From positions 90,658,546 to 90,722,545 of the forward strand of contig NC_035448.2 of assembly GCF_002127325.2 (NCBI RefSeq): a stretch of 64,000 nucleotides of DNA, given 5' to 3'. Below, piece after piece: positions 33,177 to 45,830 of the stretch; the stretch's first letter is position 1, and every line of letters begins with the position of its first letter. The notes under the pieces are model-generated. The model saw nothing but the letters and a program-made list of their open reading frames with translations, did no database searches and was not told where the DNA came from. The stretch is from Helianthus annuus. Its lineage: Eukaryota; Streptophyta; Magnoliopsida; Asterales; Asteraceae. Position numbers and translations under genes: made by a program.

Positions 33177-35431
33177 TGTCACACCCCCAAAATCCACACG
33201 CGGAGTATCACCGCTTGGGAGCGTGACTGACCAGGATCAAGCCACCAATCATATTGAACATGTAATTAATATTAAGTAAAATAAATGTAAACCATCCATC
33301 CAATACGATAGGTGTTCAAAACATAACCATAGTTTCAAAGTGTAGCGGAAGCATAGTAAATAAACCAACAATAGTTAATAGTTTTAAATGTCATAATAGT
33401 TCAACGTAGAAACCACGATCCTTGCCCACAACGACCCGCTTCTCCAGTGCAAGCTCCAAGTACCTAACGATCTGCAAGGCATGTAACAGAATGATCAACA
33501 AACTAGTTGAGCGAGTTCACAGTAAGTAAATGCGTAACAGTAAGTAACGGGTGGCTCTACAGGGCCAATAGTAAATTATACAGGTGGGGGCTTCCCATGT
33601 TATGTGACCACTAGACTATTCGTATTATCCCTGTTCTTCGTCCGAGAACAGTAGCGCGTATGGGGTGTGCGTAGGTTTTACGCACGTATCCTTCATAACC
33701 GAGGATAGAAGTAAGTAATGCGTACACGTAGGTTTTACGTGCGTGCCTGACATCCGAGGCAGTAATTGGCATGTGACCACGTAGGTGTTATCCCAACCTA
33801 CGGAACCGTCCTGACATCCGAGGACCATGATAGGTGATAGTCTAGGAAAAACATATATACGTTCTTAGTCAATGATAACCTTTAACCCATTCCCACGACC
33901 CGGGAATCCCATGCCTTAGTAGGAGTGTGAACTCACCTTGGTTTGCTCGGTATGCTAGGTTATGCACTCACAAGTAATTAATCACGTCCTATTGTATGCA
34001 CGTATAACAAATCAGTTCATGTTCGCAATGATACGCATGCAATCTAATGTCACATAGTGCTTGATAGCCAATACCATGCATCAATCATGTATCACATAAC
34101 AGTCAGTTTGCATATCGGCACAACACGTATCATTTCACATTTAATCATCAGCTAGTGTACACGAATACAAATGTTAACATTCATCACCAAGCATGGCATG
34201 CCAAATAAATCAAGCATACATTCCATCATTCAAAGTATGTTTATAACCCCCCATTATCTTTCGACCCAACTGTTATCTTTCGACATATTAGTTATCACAG
34301 TTATCTTTCGGACCAATTGTTATGCTTCGAACCAAATGTCATCTTTCGACCACGCTGTTATCTTTCGGTCAACACTACTATGGTTCGGTCAATGCTATCC
34401 TTCGGTCACAACAACCATGTTTCGACAAACAAGTATCTTTCGGTCACAACTATGTTTCGAATAACTAATATCTTTCGATAAATATCAGTTACGTTTACTC
34501 AAAGTTTCCAAGTTTATCCGTGATTATCAATTAACACAAATTCAAGTATTCGGTTACCTCAGAATCGATCAAACAGGGAGTTTCATATTAAACCTCATGA
34601 ACCCTAATTTAACCACATGAACAATAATAACACTTAATCATATTATGTTCCGGTTCCATGAACAATAAAAATTCCGAATTGCATAATATCACAGCCGATC
34701 CACAAAACATTATCATTAAACATCATCACAACAGATCCGATTAACATACACATCCGATTAACATCCATATCCGATTAACATACATATCCGATTAACATCC
34801 ATATCCGATTAACATACATATCCGGTTAACATACAAACAACATATTGCAAGACAATTGATAAATCATGAAATCATATACACTCAAAGCATCATCTATTAA
34901 CATAAACAACATCACACACTAACCGGAAAATCTGGATTACGGAACGAGATCTTCGAACAGAGAATGGGTCTGCTATGCCGTCACACACACACAATGGAAC
35001 TAGGGTTTTTGAAATAACTGTCGACTTACATGCATTCACGTATATAAAACGTATCACAGGAATGGGCCAAGCCCATTAGAAAGACTGGGCCGAAAGATGT
35101 CGAAGGATCCTATCTTTGTTCGAAGGATAGAGTCCTTGGTCGAAGGATATGTTTCGTGATCCTTCGAACCGAAAGTTGATCCTTCGAATCGAAGGTTATC
35201 TTTCGTGATCCTTCGATCTGTAAGTCATGTTTCGTGATCTAGACTAAGCGTTTTAATAATAATTCTAATATTATTTTCTACCACAGCAAGTAATCACATA
35301 TAGGCAAAACGACAATACGTTTCATTAAAACACAACGCGTACAATTTCAAGTCCACAATCCAAACAACTAAACAGTCAAAGTCAACGCGCATCTAATGCG
35401 AAAGTGAAAGTCAGAAACTCGAGTTGTCACA
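33177..35431 (-). repeat. Element C 5' LTR
   Basis: This is 2255 bp, starting TGTCACACCCCC and ending GAGTTGTCACA on the plus strand. A TATA-like TTTTATATACG (minus strand) lies near 35040, followed downstream by an AAACCCTAG leader-like sequence. The candidate LTR intron (33472-33936) contains the hairpins. The pyrimidine-rich TATCTTTCGGTC array is at 34252-34490, and a second cluster of TCGAAGGAT-type motifs is at 35098-35240. Confidence 0.95.
33472..33936 (-). other. Candidate LTR leader intron with hairpins (C)
   Basis: The donor AAG|GTGAGT (33936) and acceptor TTGCAG| (33472) bracket 465 bp. Two hairpins with the AAACC loop lie at 33667-33685 (stem GTGCGTA/TACGCAC) and 33725-33741 (CACGTA/TACGTG). 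Other stems include CTGTTCT with AGAACAG near 33630 and CGTAGGT with ACCTACG near 33780. Confidence 0.6.
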
Positions 35432-35436
35432 TAAGC

Positions 35437-37015
35437 GATTGATTAGATCGCTTACCTTTACGACCCTAAACAAGCACAAATCTAAAAGCGATGAGCTAAA
35501 CATGCTAGAACATGTCTAGTAAAGTTAGAAAACAGGTTTTGATATCAAAACAAACGGTTTTGATATCCTAGAGTAGTTTGGTTACAAAATACGCGAGAAA
35601 ACACATTTTGGCCGAAACTACGACTCGTCACTGAGCCTAGATAACGTGGTAATCAGTAGGTATAGTCACTAGGGACTATGACCATCATGATTACGCTCAC
35701 GTTATGAAGTTCAAACGAACTTCGCATTGACCATAAACTGGTTAATGCAGAAAGTCAAACACAGTTTGACTTTAACGCTAAAATGAACGAAAAACACGAA
35801 AGAATACTTAAAGAAGGTCCCCGCAAGATTTGAACCCGATTCTCTCTCAGGTAGGAAGCATATACTTCCACTTAGAGAGCTTGAATCAGATTCAAATGTA
35901 AGGAAGAAATGAAATGGGTTGGGTTTATATAGGCATGGCACAACCGTTAGGATCGTTCATCGCGAAACGTGCTTCGATCTCGGCCGTACACATGGGCCCA
36001 TTGTTTTGGGAAACCTTGGGCACCCCTAGATTCAGCCCATGGATTGAAAATACCATTTGCAATTGGGTTTGGAGTGCATAACAGCTGTTAACAGCTGTTA
36101 ATACTGATTTTGCACATCTGGGGAGGCCACGCGCCCGTGTAAGACATACATGGGATCTTACGCGCCCCGCCTAAGGGTCACAGTTCAGAACTTGCAGTTT
36201 TAGTCCCTGCACTTCAGAAACATGTATTTTGGCCCATTTTTGGCATGTTTAAGACCCGTTAACCTCATTTCAAGGCTCTAAGATGAAGTTAAAGTGTGAG
36301 GAACTTGAAACATGCTCAAAAATATTCCAGATGTCGGTTCGTTTGGCCGTACGATCGTGATGTTCGCTTAATTACGACGGAATGCGCATAAGCGCGAAAG
36401 ACGATCCAAATTGCGCGACGAATGGATTTTTCTTATGCCAAACACTAAAATAAAATATTTTAATGCTTACATAAATTTTTGGAAGCCCGGAAGTATTTAG
36501 AACGTAAAATATGCGCGAAAATGCAAACTTATGCACTTTTTGATGCTTTTAGTCCCTGAATGAGCATAAAGTTTATTTTAGCACACCGAACCCATCAAAG
36601 CCTATTTCTAAGCTATGTAAAGGATATTTAGGGTGTGTTTAACTTATGATCAAGTTCCGGAATGTCCGTTACAGTTCAAATTGGCTTACTTTCGCAGTTT
36701 GTCATATTTAGTCCCTGTAAGCGAATAGACTTGATTTCGGCATACCAAACCTTCCAAAACTTATTTCTAAGTTATGTAAAGGTTATTTAAGGTATGTTAA
36801 GCCTATGTCACTGTTCCGGAGTGTTTGTTGCATTAAACTGGTTATATTTACGCATCAGTGCGCGTATAACCTTCCAGAAAGCGATTTAGAGCCCGAAATC
36901 GAACAAGAATTGATATGTGCGAATGATACACATATTTATACAAATCCCAACTATGAAATACAATATTTCATTGGTTTGGTATTTGTTTGATGGTTGAGGT
37001 GACACAGGTGTTACA
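35437..37015 (-). repeat. B right LTR, third part
   Basis: It resumes after the C insertion and ends GGTGTTACA at 37015, the outer end of element B. It holds the empty site for element A (ACCTT at 36013-36017). CCTAT follows (37016-37020), the likely TSD of B. No gene is visible. Confidence 0.9.
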
Positions 37016-37887
37016 CCTATCATGCAAGTTACCTTGCTGAAAGAGGATTTTACGAAAGATCGACTTCAAATTTCTCATTTTCTTCACTACAGCAAACATA
37101 GAGTGACCTTGCACTTCCTTGGCCCATTCCAGCGTAACAGCTTGCCTAAACTCCGATTTGGTTGCGATGAAGTTGGGAAACTTGAACGGTTTCGGTTTAA
37201 TACGGGCCACCGACGATGTCTTCAAGATACAAGGTGAATGATCCGATATACGAGCCGGCTGAAAAAGCGCATAACCATCCAGAAATAGTTCCAGGAACTT
37301 GACATTACCCATAACATGGTCTATCTTCTTCATAACCCCAATTCCCTCTCTCGGCTTCTGATTCCACGTATAGTGGATGCCATGACTCGGAATATCAAGT
37401 AACTCAGTCTCCTTAACACAGTCATAGAACTCCCTCATGCCAATAGAATGGTTTGAAGGCCCAAATAAGCAATCTTCCATATTAAGAGCCACGTTAAAAT
37501 CACCAAGGACTACCCACGGTTTATCATGAGTCGATCATGGTACCTGTTTTCCGCATAAACAAAGGAACAGAAAAAAACTTTTTTGTCAGCTTTTACGAGG
37601 ACTTGAGTATGCATCACCTGACCCGATTGAGAGAGAACCATGATATCCACCACATCCGCATTCCAACCAAGAATAATTCTAGTGCCTCTAGTACATAACC
37701 CGCCATTAGACGTCCAACTCCAATTCCTAAAAACTTTGTTACAAATACCGACTAACTTATTCACATGGACATGAGTTTCCAGCACTGCATAAACATTTAG
37801 ATGGTTTTCAGCTATAAGAACCCGAACCTTAGCTTGTTTAAGGGGACAGTTCAAGCCCCTAATATTCCAAGCGGCTAAACTATCCAT
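37016..37887 (-). pseudogene. LINE F ORF2, endonuclease domain
   Basis: ORF2 begins at ATG 37887 (MDSLAAWNIRGL), a start typical of the plant L1 apurinic-type endonuclease that nicks target DNA. The reading shifts between the 5' segment (37510-37887) and the 3' segment (36968-37492, whose end runs into the LTR), so it is damaged near 37500. The second segment contains HYTWNQK, IDHVMGN and ISDHSP, matching the endonuclease core and catalytic SDH. The reverse transcriptase lies beyond the B insertion and is not present in the window. Confidence 0.85.
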
Positions 37888-38764
37888 TTAAACCTGTAAG
37901 CCCGGAAGTGCTTGCCCCCTCAGAATTATTTCCTTGTAAATTACCGCTCATAAATTTTGACATCTCTGTAGGCACCACTTCTACAACCTCTTCCTCATTA
38001 AGATTGTCAGATCTATTACTTACATCAGTCTTTGGCCCCGTTGGTTTCTCGCTAACAAGAGTGCTTATATCCGCATCCCCATCGGACTTAGATAGAGTCT
38101 CAAAAGAGTTTTTGATTACCACATTGCCATTCAAACTAGATTCAGGCTTATCATTTTTCGTACCCAACGAACTCGCTCAAGAATTCCTATCTTCGGCTTA
38201 TAGACAAACTTGGACTTCTGTTTCTTTTGCATAATCCCTATCATGGTCGTTTTCCTCTTATCCGTTATAAAACCCTCATCGTCAATGACAACTTGTTTAG
38301 CTTTAACTATGACATTCTTAGCACACGTCTGATCGTTATGACCAAACACACAACAAACCGAACTACGCTGAGGTTTCCATTCATACTCAACTTTCACCTT
38401 CTCAGTAATATAGCCGTCCAAGTCTAGCTTCGGAATGGCAACAGTAATGTGATCCTTCAATTCATTATCCGCATTAATCTCAATCAAGGCCCGGGCAAAA
38501 CTACTTCTCCCCCAGCTATCAACACACATATCCACTGTGTAACCATCTAACCTTTTAGGGATTCCCAGTTTAGACGCTAACAAACTCAACCCATCATCCG
38601 TATATACTGCAATAGGAACATTATGGAATTTTACCCATACTGGAACCGATTTGATACACTCCTTCTTGAGGCTAACTGATGGAGACCATACACTCAAGAA
38701 TAGAGGTACCTTCCTAATCAACCAAGGCCCTCCTTCAAGCACTTTAGTCATACCCTCCTTAGTA
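37880..38764 (-). pseudogene. LINE F ORF1, C-terminal part
   Basis: Two frames (38131-38751 and 37880-38167) cover the DUF4283-like region (GGPWLIRKVP, VWVKFHNVP, DSWGRSSFARALI), the zinc finger CCVFGHNDQTC (its first Cys position has changed), and an acidic, Ser-rich tail. A frameshift lies near 38150. ORF1 stops in TAG inside ATGGATAG, overlapping the ORF2 start by eight bases. The N terminus is missing because LINE G is inserted there. Confidence 0.8.
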
Positions 38765-38993
38765 TTTTTTTTGGGTAAAGGGTTACCCCGGTGATTCTAT
38801 TAAAATGCAACCGCAAATAAGAACAAGTAGTGAGGATGAGTTCCACACTAGTTCATATACAGGACATGCCCCATATATGTAAAGCAAAACAAAAACCAAA
38901 AGCCAAAGACCTAAAACACCCCATAACCTAGTCTACTATACATCATGACACGACATCTAGTAGACAAAAATGCAAAACCATAAAACATAATCC

Positions 38994-39068
38994 TCAGCCA
39001 CCATCATCGAAAATAAAGAAGCCACAAAACAGCAGCCCCTTCAGACGAAAAGCAGACAGCCTATCCAT
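38994..39068 (-). CDS. 24-codon ORF2 remnant of LINE G
   Basis: It starts in ATGGATAG at the ORF1 stop and reads [12 protein letters not shown], which aligns with the LINE F ORF2 start MDSLAAWNIRGL. It ends FIFDDGG and TGA at the same place as the other copies. The endonuclease residues W-N are lost. Confidence 0.55.
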   Translation of the reverse strand: MDRLSAFRLKGLLFCGFFIFDDGG

Positions 39069-40101
39069 TAGAGAACTTGGTAGAAGAGGTGCTTGCCCCT
39101 GCTTTCGAAGAAGAAGAATGAGTACCCGATGTCATAAATGCACTAGTTTCATTATATACTTCTTCAACCTCCTCCTCATCCGATTCCTGCCTGTTACTCG
39201 ACGGTTTCTTCTCCACGCGACCCACAGTGGTACCTCCCTGTTTACCAGTATCATCCCTCAGAACGTCAAACGGGTTAGACGTTGAAACCTGATTCTGCAT
39301 CGGGCTCTTTAAGGACGATTTTGGTTTAGGGTTAACAACTGGCCTGTAAACTACCTTAGGCTTCTGATTTTTCATGTGGATGCCTTGGTTGTTCACTTTC
39401 TTCTTCTTGCCCCCTACAACCTGAAATTCATCATTATTCTTTTCAGCATCCCCACTAGAAGATACCTGAATGTTCTTCGGGCACAAGCTGTCATCATGAC
39501 CAAACACACAACAAGAGGAGCACCTTAGAGGCTCCCAATCATAATTAATCTTGACTTCCACCTTTGAATACCCACTACCATCCATAGATGGGATAGCCAC
39601 AGTAACACTCTTTTTTAACTCAGCCCCCGCTTGCACTTCAATAAGAGCTCTTGCATAGCTGCTTCTTCCCCAAGATTCCGCACACATTGTGGCAGTATAC
39701 AAATCTAACATTATAGGCACCCCAATCTTAGATGCAAGTAAACTGAGCCCATCCTCAGTAAATGCCGCTAACGGGACATCATGCATCTTGACCTAAACTG
39801 GAATAGCTTTTAAATCCTCTTTTTCCAACTTGATAGAGGCCGACCACTCTTTCAAAATTATTGGAACATTTCTTATCATCCACGGTCCATCCTCTAACAT
39901 TTGATCCATCCCTTCTTTCGTTTTGAACTTAAAGAAGAAAAACCCGTGAGCATTCATCATCATTCTTGACAACCCATATTTCGCCCAATTATTCTTTGCA
40001 AAGAAATCAACCACAGGAAATGCCAGCCGTTTACCCAGAAAGTAACCATACAAAGTATTCGCATACCTGTCAGTGACTTGTTTAACTGAAGACATTGGAA
40101 T
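39061..40101 (-). pseudogene. LINE G ORF1 (one stop, 5' missing)
   Basis: The frame covers SSVKQVTDRY through KFSNG. A TAG replaces the Trp codon of PVWVKMHDVP near 39793-39795, splitting it into 39793-40101 and 39061-39786. The zinc finger CSSCCVFGHDDSLC is intact. The protein would bind LINE RNA; the copy is probably nonfunctional. Confidence 0.85.
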
Positions 40102-43100
40102 TGTCACACCCCGACCACGTAAAACATCAAATCGTGGCGGAAACGTCGGGGAGTGTTGTAACAGAATTATTGTTCCACAACCAAGGTAATTAAACTAATA
40201 TTTTATTCATCACCCAAGGGTGGATTACATCATTCAAAACAAGAACCAACATGTCACATTGTCTTAAAACTGCTGAAATAAAGAGTACATAACGTAATTA
40301 AACTAAGTCTAGTTCTGTTTTATGTCACTAAGGCCCAAGTCCACCCTAGCGTGTCACGATCATCCTATGCATTAGCTCCTGAAACACATGTGAAAATAGG
40401 TACGTCAGCATGAAAATGCCTGTGAGTAACATAGGTTTTGTGAAAATAGGATTCATGACTTAGGTTTAAGAAAGTGTTTAATAAAAGTTAGTCATGAACC
40501 TTGTAAAAAAAATGTTTTGTTTTGTAAATCATTTGAAAAGCGATAAAATTTGATGATATGTATTAATAAAAGAATTTTGTATGGTTAAAGAATAACCAAG
40601 TAAAATAAGTTGTATAAAGCAAGTTGTTTTTGTTAAAACGAAGTCTTGTGAAAAATGTATTATTTGTGTAAAAATGTATAAGTCCAAACTAAATGATTTA
40701 AATAACGCTATGAAATGTAATACAACACAAGCACTTATATATAGGAAGTACCAGCGGCGTATCCACCATGCTTGTAGCATACTACAACATATCGTTACTT
40801 AAGTCACTTAAACAAACCAACAAAGCATATAGTTCATGCTCAAACCAATCATCAAATGTCCTTGTCTAAACCATTGTCAATGTTTAAAACCCAAAATGTA
40901 GTCATGTAGTTATGTGTAAACAAAAGTTATGTATGGTAAGTAACAAAATAAGAATACTTAACCATAAGTAAAAAGGAACAAAACAAAGTATTTTGAATAA
41001 ATCAAAAAGTTATGTTTTGCCAAGTAGAAAACTTGTTTTATTGATACAAACATTTATGTGGTAAGATAACGCATTACATTCAAGCCTTGAGACAGCAGGA
41101 TAACCTTAGAGTAAAGGTTATCAAAGTAAAAATGTTCACGGATTCAGTCATTCCTTACATCCAAACCAACCCAGGATGTCAGGAACGGGATTTGTCAAGT
41201 CCTATGGTACCATTACTTACTACCGAGCGGCGTAGCTAATGTTAATGAATGTAGTAAAGAACCGTTTATACAAACCAAATGTCATACCAAATGTAAACAA
41301 ATTATGTGAAAACAATGTACTAAGTATGCTAAGTAAACATACAAAGCAGAAAAGTCATGTAAAACAATGTGCTAATATGCCATGTAAACATATATAGCAA
41401 AACAATGTAATGAAATCATGTACTATAAGTGTACTATAGAACATAGCAAGCATATGATGTGAAAACAAGAAAGCACGAAAGTATCAAGTAGGCACATGTG
41501 TTTCACCCCAAAATGTTTGGAAAACAGTAAAAGAGGGGTCTATGTACTCACTTGAGATTGCTTAGAAGCCGTAGGATAACCACCAAGCAATGCTAGAAGA
41601 TCACGGAATCAAACGGCACCTATAAAGGCATCTATATTAATAACCGGACCTAACGGAGGATCAGGTAGTACGAGGGTTCGTAAACCAAATAAGTGTGGGA
41701 ACTTATGTAATATGGTTTGACAAAGCCTACATACCAAAACGAAACCTATCCTAAGTGCTTTTGACCCGTTACGACCCGCTTAGGTAGCTTATGCTACTTT
41801 AACGCGTCGTTTGCGTAAAACGCGCTTGAAACGCCTAACTAGCCCTATGACAAGCAAGATATGCCTTAACACACTTAATATTGTTGCTAAATCAGTTTAG
41901 GTGTCAAAAATTATGTTACATATGTTTAAAATGAATTTTGGCGTAAAAAGGGTATTTTGGTAATTTACCTAAGGCATAAGAACTACTTATCATACAACTA
42001 CTTAAACGTCGTGACCATAAGGTATAACCTCGGAAGGTTATTCCCTATACAACTATGGTCACCTAAAATGCTTGGTCGGATCCTAATGATCGACCAAATG
42101 GGTCGGGTTCGTAAGCATAAGCGATTGATTAGATCGCTTACCTTTACGACCCTAAACAAGCACAAATCTAAAAGCGACGAGCTAAACATGCTAGAACATG
42201 TTTAGTAATGTTAGAAAACAGGTTTGGTATTAAAACAAACGGTTTTAATACCCTAGAGTAGTTTGGTTACAAAATACGCGAGAAAACGCATTTTGGCCGA
42301 AACTACGACTCGTCACTCAGCCTAGATAACGTGGTAATCAGTGGGTATAGTCACTAGGGACTATAACCATCGTGATTACGCTCACGTTATGAAGTTCAAA
42401 CGAACTTCGCGTTGACCATAAACGGGTCAATGCAGAAAGTCAAACAAAGTTTGACTTTCGAACTCGAAAAGCAATAAAAGAACGAAGGAATAGTTACAAA
42501 GGGTCCCCGCAAGCTTTGATTTCTCAAGTATTCTCAGGTATGAAGTGGTTTAGTACTCCAACTTAGAGAAATCTCAAGAAATCAAGTGGGTTTTGCAAGT
42601 GAAAGGTGAGGGGTATTTATAGGAAAACCAAGACCGTTAGGATCGTTTCTCGATAAACGTGCTTCGATCTTGGCCGTACACATGGGCCCCTTGTTTTAGA
42701 ATACCATTAGAGCCCCTAGAAATGCCCCAAAACCATTTGCAAGTGGTTTGGAAGTGCTAAACAGCTGCAAACAGCTGTTTGCAACAATTTTGCTGATCTG
42801 GGAGGCTGACGCGCCCCGCTTAAGAATGACACACAAACTCACGCGGGCCGACTGGGCATAGTTTCCAGAATTTGCAGTTTAGTCCCTGAACTTGAAAAAC
42901 ATGCATTTCGGCCCATTTTTGGCACGTTTAAGCCCCGTTAACCTCATTTCAAGGCTCTAAAAATGATGTTAAAGTATAGGGAACCCAAAACATGCTCAAA
43001 AATATCTCGGATGTCGGTTCGTTTGGTCGTACGATCGCGATGTTCGCTTAATTACGACGGAATGCGCATAAGCGTGAAAGACGATCCAAATTGCGCGACG

Positions 43101-43696
43101 AATGGATTTTTCTTATGCCAAACACTAAAATAAAATATTTTAATGCTTACATAAATTTTTGGATGTCCGGAAGTATTCAGAACGTAAGTTATGCGCGAAA
43201 ATGCAAACTTATGCACTTTTTGACGCTTTTAGTCCCTGAATGAGCATAAAGTTTATTTTAGCACACCAAACCCCTCAAAGCCTATTTCTAAGCTATGTAA
43301 AGGATATTTAAGGTGTGTTTAACTTATGATCATGTTCCGGAATGTTCGTTACAGTTCAGATTGGCATACTTTCGCAGTTTGTCAATTTTAGTCCCTGTAA
43401 GCGAATAAACTAGATTTTGCCATACCAAAGCCTTTAAAACTTATTTCTAAGTTATGTAAAGGTTATTTAAGGTATGTTAAGCATAAATTGATGTTCCGGA
43501 GTATTTGTTGCATATAACGGATTACGTTTTCGCACCAGTTTGCGTATAATTCTCCAGAAAGCGATATAGAGTTTGAAATCGAATAAAAGTCAAAACATGA
43601 AAAACATCAAACATAAACAAACAAACATAGGGATCAAATAACTTTATTTGATTGATAACTGAACTGTTTACAATTATTACAATCACAGATGTCACA
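40102..43696 (-). repeat. D-family gypsy LTR
   Basis: This 3595-bp LTR starts TGTCACACCCCG and ends GATGTCACA, followed by a PPT, so it is the 3' LTR of a minus-strand element. It resembles X and B but has its own right end. It contains a candidate intron (40379-41551), the GATAACC hairpin near 41098, a short 54-bp repeat near 41310-41410, and the GC-rich block near 42805. No gene is visible. Confidence 0.9.
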
Positions 43697-43703
43697 GTCT
43701 CCC

Positions 43704-45540
43704 CTACTTGCGGAAATTTCGTCCCGAAATTTGTTTAGAGGAAACTCGTGAGAAAAGATGTGGATATTTCGCCTTCATTTGATCTTTACGTTCCCAAGTA
43801 AACTCAGGTCCACGTTTAGATTCCCAGCGAACTTTAACCAACGGAATGCGCTTGCGTTTAAGCCATTTGACTTCACGATCCATAATTTCCACAGGTTTCT
43901 CAACTAAATGTAGTGTTTTATCAACACGGATTTCGTCAAGTGGTGTGTGGAGGTTCTCATCAGCTAAACACTTCTTGAGATTGGATACGTGGAAAGTTGG
44001 ATGAACATTTCCAAGTTCAGGAGGTAATTGAAGTCTGTAGGCTACCTTACCGATTCTTTCCACGATCTTGAATGGTCCAACATATCTAGGTGCAAGTTTT
44101 CCTTTCTTTCCAAATCTGATCACACCTTTCCAAGGTGAGACCTTAAGTAATACACGATCACCGATTTGGAATTCTAAGGGCTTGCGTCGTAGGTCCGAGT
44201 AACTCTTTTGACGGCTTCGAGCTGCCTGTAAGTTATCCCGAGTAACATATCAGTTGTCTTTAGAATGAGGTCAGGACCAGTAAGCTGAGCCTCACCTATT
44301 TCATTCCAGCAGACAGGTGATCGACATTTTCGACCATAGAGAGCCTCGAAAGGAGCCATGTTGATGCTGGAGTGATAACTATTGTTGTAGGAGAATTCAA
44401 TCAATGGAAGATGTGAATCCCAACTACCACCAAAATCGATCACACAAGCTCTAAGCATATCCTCCAAAGTCTGGATTGTTCTTTCAGTTTGGCCATCTGT
44501 TTGTGGATGATAAGCTGTGCTCAGATTAAGTTGGGTCCCCATAGCAGATTGCATGGTTCTCCAAAAACGAGACGAGAAGCGAGCATCTCTGTCCGAAATA
44601 ATGTTCAAAGGAACACCATGTCGAGATACGATTTCATCCACATAGATTTTAGCCAGATCTTCAGCAGATAGATTCTCAAGGATCGGCAGGAAATGAGCTG
44701 ACTTTGTAAGATGATCAACAACTACCCAGATGGCATCATGACCTTTCTTAGTGCGCGGAAGTTTTGATAATGAGATCCATAGCGATGTTTTCCCATTTCC
44801 AAACTGGAATCCCTGGTTGCTCTAAAAGACCAGCAGGATGTTGGTGTTCAGCCTTAACCTTAAGACAAGTAAGGCATTTTGAAACGTATAAGGCAATGTC
44901 TTTCTTCATACCAGGCCACCAATACTAAGTACGAAGATCCTTATACATTTTGTCTGAGCCAGGATGAATAGAATAACGAGACTTATGGGCCTCATCCATA
45001 AGCAGAGTGCGAAGATCATCTTGGCTTGGGACCCACAAACGGTCCATGAAGTAATACGATCCATCTTCCTTCAGCACAAGATCAGGCTTAATGTGATAGG
45101 GTAATTCCTTACCCATCAAGTCTTGTGAAACACAAGCATGCTGTGCCTGAGAAATGCGGGCTTGAATATCGGATCGAGCTTGAATAGCAGATTGAACACG
45201 AACACAATGAAGCACAGTACGTTCCTTACGACTTAATGCATCAGCCACGACATTCGCTTTACCAGGATGGTAGCGAATTTCGCAATCATAGTCGTTTAGG
45301 AGTTCGACCCAACGTCTTTGCCTCATGTTGAGTTCCTTCTGATTGAAGATGTGCTGAAGGCTTTTGTGGTCAGTGAAAACCACGCATTTTGTGCCATACA
45401 AATAGTGTCTCCAGATTTTGAGAGCAAAGACAACTGCACCCAACTCAAGATCATGAGTGGTGTAGTTTCTCTCATGTACCTTCAATTGTCTAGATGCGTA
45501 GGCTATGACTTTGTTCCTTTGCATCAGAACACAGCCAAGA
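43704..45540 (-). pseudogene. D-family pol remnant (RNase H, integrase, chromodomain)
   Basis: From 3' to 5' on the minus strand the pieces are a chromodomain-like tail (43704-44123; [23 protein letters not shown]), the integrase core (44174-44641; SDRDARF and QTERTIQ) and RNase H to the integrase zinc motif (44925-45540). A frameshift lies near 44230, another change near 44750 in the first catalytic Asp region, and a TAG at 44925-44927 interrupts LRT-YWWPG. RT, protease and gag are absent because the frame ends at the LINE junction. It is similar in type to A and C pol, but the sequence is clearly diverged. It is a dead copy. Confidence 0.88.
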
Positions 45541-45830
45541 CTGTCTGCTTTTCGGCTGAAGGGGCTGCGGTTTTGTGGCCACTTTATTTTTGATGATGGT
45601 GGTTGACATTATGTGTTTGTGTTTTGCATTGTTTGTCTACTAGATGTCGAGTCATGATGTATAGTAGACTAGGTCTTTGGGGTTTTATAGGTCTTTGGAT
45701 TTGTTTTGTTTTACATATATGGGGCATGTCCTGTATATGAACTAGTGTGGAACACATCCTCACTACTTGTACTTTATTGCGGTTGCATTTTAATAGATTC
45801 ACCGGGGTAACCCTTTACCCAAAAAAAAAA
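45541..45830 (+). mobile_element. LINE 3' end, 5'-truncated copy
   Basis: It begins at codon 4 of the ORF2 remnant, has the same stop (45604-45606), 3' UTR and GGGTAA/TTACCC hairpin, and ends in A10. On the left is D pol and on the right D LTR interior, so the insertion or a later recombination removed the intervening D sequence. Confidence 0.88.

Larger units (their letters stand above)
23687..35431 (-). mobile_element. Element C: intact-looking Tekay-type gypsy
   Basis: The insertion is flanked by TAAGC (23682-23686 and 35432-35436). Left (3') LTR 23687-28071 is enlarged by a LINE; right (5') LTR 33177-35431 is 2255 bp. The LTRs appear to differ at only about two positions outside the LINE (near 24935/34425 and 27690/35058). 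The gag-pol frame is uninterrupted over 1521 codons. Together these suggest a recent insertion from a family that may still be active; activity itself cannot be read from sequence. Confidence 0.95.
37016..38764 (-). mobile_element. LINE F (L1-type), interrupted
   Basis: It contains the end of ORF1 and the start of ORF2, so it is a relative of full-length plant L1 elements. B cuts it at 37016 in the endonuclease, and LINE G cuts it at 38765 in ORF1. ORF2 continues past the B insertion on the left, but only the 80-bp copy at 786-865 is seen there. Confidence 0.85.
38765..40101 (-). mobile_element. LINE G, ORF1-only type, 5' end cut by D
   Basis: It begins with T8 (the minus-strand poly-A) and the GGGTAA/TTACCC hairpin, followed by a 3' UTR shared with the copies at 25.3, 45.8 and 59.1 kb. 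ORF1 comes directly after a short ORF2 remnant. Its 5' end is lost at the D LTR (40102). Confidence 0.88.
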
